Source: an uncultured Collinsella sp. (GTDB taxonomy: Bacteria > Actinomycetota > Coriobacteriia > Coriobacteriales > Coriobacteriaceae). From it: a stretch of DNA of 6,195 bases. Below the pieces are notes generated by a model, which saw only the letters and a list, made by a program, of their open reading frames with translations, ran no database searches and was not told the origin of the DNA. Location: assembly GCA_902490325.1 (NCBI GenBank), contig CABUDJ010000092.1, positions 1 through 6,195 of the forward strand. Direction: 5' to 3'. This document shows, piece by piece, positions 1-3,848 of this stretch (positions are counted from its first letter, which is position 1; each line of letters starts with the position of its first letter). The position numbers and the translations under genes are program-made.

Positions 1-40
1 CGGGGGGGGGTTCGGCTGGCTACGGAAACGGCCTATCCGA
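1..40. other. Window edge downstream of the abi pseudogene; poly-G run
   Basis: This short stretch follows the stop codon of the minus-strand abi remnant. It starts with nine consecutive G residues (2-10). I see no convincing terminator hairpin with a T-run for the minus-strand transcript and no reading frame that can be judged in so little sequence. Confidence 0.5.
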
Positions 41-501
41 TCAATGTGTTCGGCTGAGATCGGAAATCAACCCGTCTCCGAAGCCCATGGCTCGCCATTC
101 CTCGCGAGGCAGCCTCTCTTCCATGAGATCGAGGAGGCGCGACCTCCATGAGGTGGCCGGCGCGATGGTTTCGAGCATGTAGCTGAGTACAGTGAGCGTG
201 CCGAACATCTTGTGGTTGCCGACCTCGTGGGGCTCGTGCCAGGCGGTGTCATCCCTTGGGATCATGGGTTTGGTGCCGAGCGTCTTGTTCCAGAGGCGGC
301 TATGGTGGGCACAGCAGTTCCTCACAGTGTTGAGCGCCACGAGCCAGGATTCGGCCACCTTGGCGCTAACTCCGAGCGTGCCTGCTGTTATCCCACGCGC
401 TCGAGCTTGCCGACGAGTTCTTCTCGGTCTGCCATGAGGCCGCGCGAGATCAGCAGGTCCGCCTGCTCGTCGTAGGTGAGGAATGGCTTCTCGTACTTCA
501 T
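41..501 (-). pseudogene. Abi_2/AbiF-family abortive infection protein, internally deleted and frameshifted
   Basis: Two pieces of one Abi_2-family gene are visible. The N-terminal piece (501 down to 388) has an ATG preceded by AGGAG at a good distance and encodes 37 residues, beginning MKYEKPFLTYDEQADLLISR and ending LERVG before a TAA. The C-terminal piece lies in another frame, reads through SAKVAESWLVALNTVRN and continues to a TGA at 43-41. It keeps the family's RNCCAHHSRLWN block, an Rx4H motif typical of HEPN RNases (Arg near 322-320, His near 307-305). In intact relatives, which I recall as about 300 residues or more, LERVG is followed by a YYRLSGYW-like block. Here roughly 150 residues are missing and the junction is out of frame. 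Abi_2 proteins act in phage abortive infection. The encoded protein should be non-functional. A separate short protein from GTG at 358 is conceivable, but I see no good ribosome binding site for it. Confidence 0.85.
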
Positions 502-518
502 CTCGGCTCCTAGAATTT

Positions 519-604
519 GAAAAAAAGACCCGCCAGTGTGCATGCTAAGCAGGGGCCGGGCGGGTTTACTGGCTTCATCTTAACGTGTCCCCTCGGCATT
601 GGCT
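519..604 (-). ncRNA. Candidate AbiF-associated small RNA (RNA antitoxin-like)
   Basis: A compact minus-strand unit sits immediately upstream of the abi start codon. It runs from a predicted transcription start near 604 to a T-run at 526-520, about 85 nt, with no plausible reading frame. Its 3' half holds two overlapping pairings: GCCAGT (573-568) with ACTGGC (537-532), and ACCCGCC (565-559) with GGCGGGT (534-528). In 5'-to-3' order these are a, b, a', b', which allows an H-type pseudoknot or, alternatively, a terminator hairpin. A further GGGG/CCCC pairing is possible between about 589 and 553. From memory, AbiF genes are commonly preceded by a conserved structured RNA reported to act as an antitoxin. 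The position here fits that arrangement. I have not matched it to a covariance model, so the family assignment is inference. Confidence 0.5.
520..565 (-). terminator. Hairpin plus T7 run between small RNA and abi start
   Basis: Minus-strand arms ACCCGCC (565-559) and GGCGGGT (534-528) form a 7-bp GC-rich stem with a 24-nt loop, followed after one base by seven T residues (526-520). The long loop is unusual for a plain terminator and contains one arm of the alternative pairing. It ends about 20 nt before the abi start codon, so it may terminate the small RNA and leave abi expressed by read-through. Confidence 0.6.
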
Positions 605-610
605 ATTGAA

Positions 611-639
611 ATACTAGAACGCGTGCCCCAGCTTGTCCG
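611..639 (-). promoter_or_regulatory. Predicted promoter of the abi-linked small RNA
   Basis: On the minus strand CGGACA (639-634) is separated by 17 nt from TAGTAT (616-611). The -35 matches four of six consensus positions, and the -10 resembles the TAGTAT/TATAGT boxes of the tRNA promoters in this window. Predicted start is near 604. Confidence 0.4.
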
Positions 640-890
640 TTAACCAATTGCTCTTGGCTCGGCGACATCGGCATGGCGCTCAAAGGCACCTCAGATCGCT
701 GCCAAAATGCCTATATTTCGGAAGCGCGAGGAAAAATTAGCAATCCCTGAGCACAACCCGATTTTTGTCAACAATACCACGGTTAGAGACTTTGCCAATC
801 TCCCTCGCGTATGGCATCTTCAGATTTTGCCGCATACTACCGGATACAGCCCCTCTCTAATCACCGGCCTGTGGAACGGGCGCATGGCGA
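640..890. other. AT-richer intergenic stretch, no gene supported
   Basis: Between the small-RNA promoter and the MntA promoter I find no gene I can support. A plus-strand frame from 707 to 916 encodes 69 residues, but it has no ribosome binding site, resembles nothing I know and runs into the MntA promoter. Minus-strand frames are short. No inverted terminal repeats or transposase remnants are visible. Confidence 0.5.
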
Positions 891-919
891 TTGCCATCCT
901 TTCAATCGGTAAGTAAAAT
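891..919 (+). promoter_or_regulatory. Promoter of the mntA-hepT module (leaderless layout)
   Basis: TTGCCA (891-896), a 17-nt spacer and TAAAAT (914-919) make a strong sigma-70-type promoter. The -10 box ends six bases before the ATG at 926, so the predicted start falls on or next to the start codon. No Shine-Dalgarno sequence is visible before that ATG, consistent with a leaderless mRNA. Confidence 0.6.
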
Positions 920-925
920 TGAGAC

Positions 926-1225
926 ATGATTACGCTTGTCGACATATCCGCTGCTGTTTCTCGTGTGCTGTCTCGTTACGACGTCCGCGAGGCATACCTA
1001 TTTGGCTCCTTCGCCCGTGGCGAGCAAACGCCAGATAGCGATATTGATTTGCGTCTTGTCTGCGGTGAAACAATGACGTTCGGCACGCTATACGAACTCT
1101 CCCTTGAGCTCGAAGAAGAGCTCGGGCGAGATGTTGAGATTGTCACCAACCCTCCCGAGCATATGCGCCCTGCATTTCGCAAGAGCATTGAAAAGGATGA
1201 GGTGCGTCTCTATGAAGCGGCGTAA
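926..1225 (+). CDS. mntA: MntA-like minimal nucleotidyltransferase antitoxin
   Basis: This 99-residue protein is a minimal nucleotidyltransferase of the DNA polymerase beta superfamily. The core signature is complete: G27-S28, ten residues, then D39-x-D41 (GSFARGEQTPDSDID), the metal- and nucleotide-binding motif, with E71 in the following strand (DVEIV) as the likely third carboxylate. Length is normal for the family. In characterised MntA/HepT pairs, MntA neutralises the HEPN toxin by attaching AMP units to a tyrosine near its active site. The gene order here (nucleotidyltransferase first, HEPN overlapping its end) supports the same role. The ATG at 926 gives a natural N-terminus and lies directly after the promoter, with no ribosome binding site. 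Its base composition is more AT-rich than the genes to the right, suggesting acquisition by transfer. The family call is firm; antitoxin activity is inferred from context. Confidence 0.88.
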   Translation: MITLVDISAAVSRVLSRYDVREAYLFGSFARGEQTPDSDIDLRLVCGETMTFGTLYELSLELEEELGRDVEIVTNPPEHMRPAFRKSIEKDEVRLYEAA

Positions 1226-1595
1226 ACGGGACGAGGAGCTCATCGGGGTCATTCTTTCCGATTGCGAAACTCTGGCTAGACGAATCGATTATTTTGATGC
1301 CACGGAAAACTCTTTCGTTAGCGATCGGAGCGAGGAAGGTGAGCTTGCTTACGACGCGATCATGAGCCCCGTCTACAGAATCGCCGAGGATGCACTCCAT
1401 CTTTCCGATGAGATCCAATCGGCTTTTCCGGAGTATCCTTGGAACGATATTGGGGGTTTTCGAAATTTCGTAGCACATGGATACGTAGCACATGGATATC
1501 GAGAAGTCGATCGATCCCTTGCATGGAAAGTTATCGTCGATGATATTCCTGAGCTAGAGAAAGCGTTGCGTATCTTCAGACAGCGCCAGAGCTGA
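1212..1595 (+). CDS. hepT: HepT-like HEPN toxin (DUF86-type) with duplicated active-site segment
   Basis: This 127-residue all-alpha protein fits the HepT/DUF86 HEPN RNase family: an acidic middle helix (residues about 44-70), the FPEYPWNDIGGFRN block and a closing VIVDDIPELEKAL helix. The catalytic motif Rx4HxY is R84, H89, Y91. It is followed at once by a second copy of the same five residues, VAHGY (87-91 and 92-96), due to a 15-bp DNA tandem repeat. The family normally has one such block. In characterised pairs HepT cleaves RNA, and the motif tyrosine is the site AMPylated by MntA. The ATG at 1212 was chosen because it overlaps the mntA stop by 14 nt and has GAGG at 1199-1202. An upstream in-frame ATG at 1104 lies deep inside mntA and would add unrelated sequence. 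The frame is open to a TGA. Whether the duplication leaves the toxin active cannot be told from sequence. Confidence 0.85.
   Translation: MKRRKRDEELIGVILSDCETLARRIDYFDATENSFVSDRSEEGELAYDAIMSPVYRIAEDALHLSDEIQSAFPEYPWNDIGGFRNFVAHGYVAHGYREVDRSLAWKVIVDDIPELEKALRIFRQRQS
1469..1498 (+). repeat. Perfect 15-bp tandem duplication in hepT
   Basis: The unit cgtagcacatggata occurs twice back to back (1469-1483 and 1484-1498) with no mismatch. It is in frame and duplicates VAHGY in the HEPN catalytic motif. Such a perfect head-to-tail repeat is typical of replication slippage and could revert. Confidence 0.95.
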
Positions 1596-1811
1596 TGCAG
1601 CCTTGGCTGACGCGGCTCCTTTGGTATCCCAAGCGCTGGTGGTCGACGGCTGCACGATCGACGCCCGTACCGAGGGGCCAACCTTATCACGCCGGCGATG
1701 GCCTAACTCGCCAAAAAACCTCGATGCAATTGCGTTGCGCGTACCGGCGACGTGTCGCCCGTATAGAATCAAAGCATCCGCCCGCCAGCTATCAATTGGA
1801 TTGGACGCCAC
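1596..1811 (+). promoter_or_regulatory. hepT to DUF3825 intergenic region with a weak promoter-like element
   Basis: No gene is supported in these 216 bases. A TATAGA -10-like box lies at 1762-1767, forty-odd bases before the DUF3825 start, but the best -35 (TTGCGC, 1735-1740) is 21 nt away, which is too far. Directly upstream of the box is a perfect palindrome, GGCGAC-GT-GTCGCC (1746-1759), placed where a repressor could bind. I see no terminator after hepT. Confidence 0.3.
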
Positions 1812-2600
1812 ATGGAGATCCCCAACACCCTGTGCAGCAATGTCTACGACTTTGCGTTTTGCCCCGAGCCCTGTTACGACCGCCTGGTAGACCTCGCCGA
1901 TCCCGAGGACTGGGGTCCCAACAACCGTATCCTTAAGAATTACCTGTCGTTCTCGTTTAGCCGCGCGGTGTTTCTGACCGAACGCGACGTGAACCAGACC
2001 GCGCCGTCCAACCTGCCGTTGGTGTTCGACGGCGACCGCTGCCTGTTCAACACCGGCCTGTACACGCGCCGCTACGAGACCATCTACGGCCTGTTTGAGC
2101 CCAACACCAGGCCCGACGCGCGCCAGCGCTGGTTTTTGAAGGGCTTCTTTAAGGAAAGCGACCCCATGCTGGTCTCGTTTGAGTACCTGCCGTGCCGTGT
2201 GCGCTTTACCGAGGACCCCTCCGAGCTGGTCTTTGACTACCGTCTGCCGATCCGCTCCAACATCGACCACATCCTGGGCGACGAGGAAAACCTCACGCGC
2301 ATCCCCGCCAGCCTGATGGGGGAGGGCAACTCGCTGCTGCTGCGCCGCGCCTTTGAGGGCGCCGTCGTCGAGGCCGCCCGCCGCGCCGCCGCCAACTACA
2401 CGCTCGCCGTGCCGCAGTTCTACGGTGGCCGGATTCAACTGCTTCTGCCGCTGTGCCTAACCGGCGACAAGCCCGAGCTGGCGCTGACCATCCAACGCGA
2501 GGACGGCTTCTACGCCGCGCGCACCTGTCTCACGCTCGAGATGGCCTACAACAATGCGCGACTCATCTGCCGCCCCGAGACCTCGTGGATCAAGCGATAA
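1812..2600 (+). CDS. DUF3825 domain-containing protein
   Basis: This 262-residue protein matches my memory of DUF3825 along its whole length. Landmarks are DWGPNNRILKNYL (33-45), LFNTGLYTRRYETIYGLFEPN spanning 78-98, WFLKGFF (107-113), the NIDHIL turn (150-155), a hydrophobic strand QLLLPLCL (209-216) and a closing TLEMAYNNARLI segment (241-252). Function is unknown. In other bacteria the domain is often C-terminal to other modules; here it stands alone. There is no signal peptide or membrane segment, so it is probably cytoplasmic. The ATG at 1812 begins just before the conserved region, with only a weak ribosome binding site (TTGGA region). GC-rich codon use differs from hepT upstream and matches the ABC-F gene downstream, marking a composition boundary. 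It appears to be a single-gene unit. Confidence 0.75.
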   Translation: MEIPNTLCSNVYDFAFCPEPCYDRLVDLADPEDWGPNNRILKNYLSFSFSRAVFLTERDVNQTAPSNLPLVFDGDRCLFNTGLYTRRYETIYGLFEPNTRPDARQRWFLKGFFKESDPMLVSFEYLPCRVRFTEDPSELVFDYRLPIRSNIDHILGDEENLTRIPASLMGEGNSLLLRRAFEGAVVEAARRAAANYTLAVPQFYGGRIQLLLPLCLTGDKPELALTIQREDGFYAARTCLTLEMAYNNARLICRPETSWIKR

Positions 2601-2688
2601 AGGCGCGTTGAGCTGCTGGTTTGCTGTTTATTTGGACTGCGCCAGAGCGGCCAACGCCCACTAATTTAAAATCGTGGGCAAAAAGTAC
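2601..2688. other. Intergenic with inverted repeat GCCCAC...GTGGGC
   Basis: GCCCAC (2656-2661) and GTGGGC (2674-2679) form perfect 6-bp arms around an AT-rich 12-base centre. The right arm is followed by A residues, not T residues, and the minus-strand reading lacks a T-run too, so it does not look like a terminator for either strand. A protein-binding site is possible. No other terminator for the DUF3825 gene is evident. Confidence 0.35.
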
Positions 2689-2718
2689 TTGGTAAACCAC
2701 GCGCGGCTATGATAGTAT
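2689..2718 (+). promoter_or_regulatory. Promoter of tRNA-Val
   Basis: TTGGTA (2689-2694), an 18-nt spacer and TAGTAT (2713-2718), about 20 nt before the mature tRNA 5' end. The TATGAT at 2708-2713 overlaps as an alternative -10 but is badly spaced. Confidence 0.5.
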
Positions 2719-2738
2719 CTCTTTTGCCGAAAGGCGAC

Positions 2739-2813
2739 GGGCGATTGGCTCAGGGGTAGAGCATATCCTTCACACGGATGGGGTCACAAGTTCGAATCTT
2801 GTATCGCCCACCA
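2739..2813 (+). tRNA. tRNA-Val(CAC)
   Basis: A complete cloverleaf: acceptor GGGCGAT pairs with ATCGCCC, D-stem GCTC/GAGC, anticodon stem TATCC/GGATG (one G-U) enclosing the loop TTCACAC, T-stem ACAAG/CTTGT with TTCGAATC. The anticodon is CAC, reading GUG valine codons. The 3' CCA is encoded in the DNA, unlike in the tRNA-Ala genes nearby. It has its own promoter and terminator. Confidence 0.96.
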
Positions 2814-2823
2814 TCTAAAGCGC

Positions 2824-2860
2824 AGGTCAGAGGTGTTAAGCCTCTGGCCTTTTTCTTTTT
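2824..2860 (+). terminator. Rho-independent terminator of tRNA-Val
   Basis: AGGTCAGAGG (2824-2833) pairs with CCTCTGGCCT (2841-2850), a 10-bp stem with one G-U pair and a 7-nt loop, followed by TTTTCTTTTT. It starts 11 nt after the tRNA. Confidence 0.92.
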
Positions 2861-3070
2861 GACACCAAAGATGGCATCAAAACTGACATCACAATCGAAT
2901 CCATGTTGTCCGAGACGCCGTTTTTTGAACGCGCTTCACGTGCGCGCTTCATTTACTGACGTTATCTTCCGTTTTTTTGGTCAGCGTTTGGTTTACTTCC
3001 GGTACTTACCCGCTGGCCGTCGTCCTGGCCGTAAAGCTCCCCGCGGGCACATGCCGCCGCCTTCCCGTTC
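2861..3070. other. Intergenic, no gene supported
   Basis: Between the tRNA-Val terminator and the tRNA-Ala unit there is no gene I can support. One plus-strand frame gives a short peptide (MLSETPFFERASRARFIY, ATG at 2903) with no ribosome binding site; it may be chance or a gene remnant. The 9-base word CGCGCTTCA occurs twice, at 2930 and 2943. The long frame across 2778-3161 runs through the tRNA-Val gene and terminator and is not a gene. Confidence 0.45.
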
Positions 3071-3087
3071 GGCCACCGGGACGTCGC

Positions 3088-3139
3088 GAAAAGTTTTTCA
3101 AAAATTGTCCTTGCATCGCCGTCCGAGTTCCCGTATAGT
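3088..3139 (+). promoter_or_regulatory. Promoter of tRNA-Ala copy 1
   Basis: TTGCAT (3111-3116), a 17-nt spacer and TATAGT (3134-3139) lie 12 nt before the tRNA. An A/T-tract block (3088-3106, with the small palindrome GAAAAGTTTTTC) immediately upstream of the -35 looks like an UP element. Confidence 0.8.
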
Positions 3140-3151
3140 ACTTCTTCGCAC

Positions 3152-3224
3152 GGGGGCGTAGCTCAGCTGGGAGAGCGCTTGACTGGCAGTCAAGAGGTCA
3201 GGGGTTCGATCCCCCTCGTCTCCA
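3152..3224 (+). tRNA. tRNA-Ala(GGC), copy 1
   Basis: Cloverleaf: acceptor GGGGGCG with CGTCTCC (two G-U pairs), D-stem GCTC/GAGC, anticodon stem CTTGA/TCAAG around CTGGCAG, T-stem AGGGG/CCCCT. The anticodon is GGC, decoding GCC/GCU alanine codons. The base after discriminator A73 begins CCC, so CCA is not encoded and must be added by the CCA-adding enzyme. The gene is identical to the copy at 3701. Confidence 0.96.
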
Positions 3225-3239
3225 CCCGAGCATTGAATG

Positions 3240-3268
3240 AGGCTCCAACGCAAGTTGGGGCCTTTTTT
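3240..3268 (+). terminator. Terminator of tRNA-Ala copy 1
   Basis: AGGCTCCAAC (3240-3249) pairs with GTTGGGGCCT (3254-3263), with one G-U and a GCAA tetraloop, then a run of T residues to 3268. The GNRA-type loop makes this a very stable hairpin. Confidence 0.92.
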
Positions 3269-3299
3269 CATATAGGCACACAAGGTCAAAGGCGGCACC

Positions 3300-3332
3300 A
3301 TGATCCTCCTTGTCGACAAGATCGTGCGTTGA
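3300..3332 (+). pseudogene. ABC-F start remnant (ten-codon stub)
   Basis: The frame reads MILLVDKIVR then TGA. Its first eight residues equal those of the ABC-F protein at 3849, including the same upstream leader. Two base differences in codons 3 and 4 are both silent, so the stub derives from a functional but slightly different allele, or the copies diverged while both were coding. Similarity stops at 3324. It could in principle be translated as a short peptide, but I read it as a duplication scar. Confidence 0.8.
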
Positions 3333-3357
3333 ACGACCGTCGCGTGCATGGTAGTAT
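3329..3357 (+). promoter_or_regulatory. Promoter of the CAU tRNA
   Basis: TTGAAC (3329-3334), a 17-nt spacer and TAGTAT (3352-3357). The predicted start is about 60 nt before the tRNA. The -35 begins five bases after the end of the repeat copy, so the promoter belongs to the unique DNA between the copies. Confidence 0.65.
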
Positions 3358-3424
3358 TTCTCCTCGTGGTGCAAAACTAATGCAAATGGATAGCCGACAT
3401 TACTATCACAGCCACTAACTACAA

Positions 3425-3500
3425 GGGCTCTTGGCGCAACGGTTAGCGCAGGGGACTCATAATCCCTGGGTTCTGGGTTCGAATCCCGGAGGGCCCACCA
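3425..3500 (+). tRNA. tRNA with CAU anticodon (elongator Met or Ile2)
   Basis: Cloverleaf: acceptor GGGCTCT with AGGGCCC (one G-U), D-stem GCGC/GCGC, anticodon stem GGGGA/TCCCT around CTCATAA, T-stem CTGGG/CCCGG, and an encoded CCA. The anticodon is CAU. It is not an initiator: position 1-72 is a G-C pair and the anticodon stem lacks the three G-C pairs typical of initiators at its loop end. Elongator methionine and lysidine-modified isoleucine-2 cannot be separated with confidence by eye. Confidence 0.93.
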
Positions 3501-3508
3501 GAATTTCC

Positions 3509-3556
3509 AGAAGGCCAGGCACTATGTCTGGCCTTCTTTCTTTTATTCTTTCTTTT
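3509..3556 (+). terminator. Terminator of the CAU tRNA
   Basis: AGAAGGCCAG (3509-3518) and CTGGCCTTCT (3528-3537) form a perfect 10-bp stem with a 9-nt loop, followed by a long T-rich tract. Confidence 0.93.
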
Positions 3557-3636
3557 ATATAGCTTACATATCGGTCGATAGAAGGCCGTCCTGCCAGCTT
3601 CCGGGCGCCCCGGGTCGGCTGCCGGGACGCCGCGGC

Positions 3637-3688
3637 GGAAAGTTTTTCCAAAATTGTCCTTGCATCGTGGTCCGAGTTCCCGTATAGT
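3637..3688 (+). promoter_or_regulatory. Promoter of tRNA-Ala copy 2
   Basis: TTGCAT (3660-3665), 17-nt spacer, TATAGT (3683-3688), with the A/T-tract block GGAAAGTTTTTCC (3637-3649) upstream. The -35 and -10 boxes are identical to copy 1; two spacer bases differ (3668-3669). This may also be the main promoter for the ABC-F operon. Confidence 0.8.
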
Positions 3689-3700
3689 ACTTCTTCGCAC

Positions 3701-3773
3701 GGGGGCGTAGCTCAGCTGGGAGAGCGCTTGACTGGCAGTCAAGAGGTCAGGGGTTCGATCCCCCTCGTCTCCA
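3701..3773 (+). tRNA. tRNA-Ala(GGC), copy 2
   Basis: Identical base for base to the gene at 3152: anticodon GGC, no encoded CCA. It lies 75 nt upstream of the ABC-F start codon, with a terminator between. Confidence 0.96.
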
Positions 3774-3788
3774 CCCGAGCATTGAATG

Positions 3789-3817
3789 AGGCTCCAACGC
3801 AAGTTGGGGCCTTTTTT
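3789..3817 (+). terminator. Terminator of tRNA-Ala copy 2, possible ABC-F attenuator
   Basis: Same 10-bp stem, GCAA loop and T-run as copy 1. It ends about 31 nt before the ABC-F ATG. No convincing promoter lies in that gap (a TATAGG at 3820 has no matching -35), so read-through here may set ABC-F expression. Confidence 0.9.
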
Positions 3818-3848
3818 CATATAGGCACACAAGGTCAAAGGCGGCACC

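Larger units (their letters stand above)
3071..3324 (+). repeat. Duplicated tRNA-Ala/ABC-F 5' segment, copy 1
   Basis: This segment matches 3617-3873. From 3121 to 3307 (187 bases) it is identical to 3670-3856. Upstream (3071-3120) the copies are clearly related but carry mismatches and small indels. Downstream they share GTCGACAAGATCG after two silent differences. The copy includes promoter, tRNA-Ala, terminator and eight ABC-F codons. The offset in the identical part is 549 bases. Confidence 0.95.

Noticed and set aside
192..475. Two plus-strand frames opposite the abi gene
   Set aside because: They are shadows of the minus-strand abi remnants, which have clear family motifs.
707..916. 69-codon plus-strand frame before mntA
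   Set aside because: There is no ribosome binding site and no recognisable family, and its end overlaps the mntA promoter.
1104..1211. Upstream start for hepT
   Set aside because: It would place 36 unrelated residues encoded inside mntA before the HEPN domain; the ATG at 1212 gives the usual length and an overlap start.
1554..2438. 294-codon minus-strand frame
   Set aside because: It is antisense to the DUF3825 gene, with biased composition and no recognisable domain; the plus strand carries conserved DUF3825 landmarks.
2778..3161. 127-codon plus-strand frame
   Set aside because: It starts inside tRNA-Val, crosses its terminator and runs into tRNA-Ala.
3098..3349. Minus-strand frame with the peptide GDEGDRTPDLLTASQALS
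   Set aside because: It is the antisense of the tRNA-Ala gene; this peptide is a well-known false prediction opposite tRNAs.
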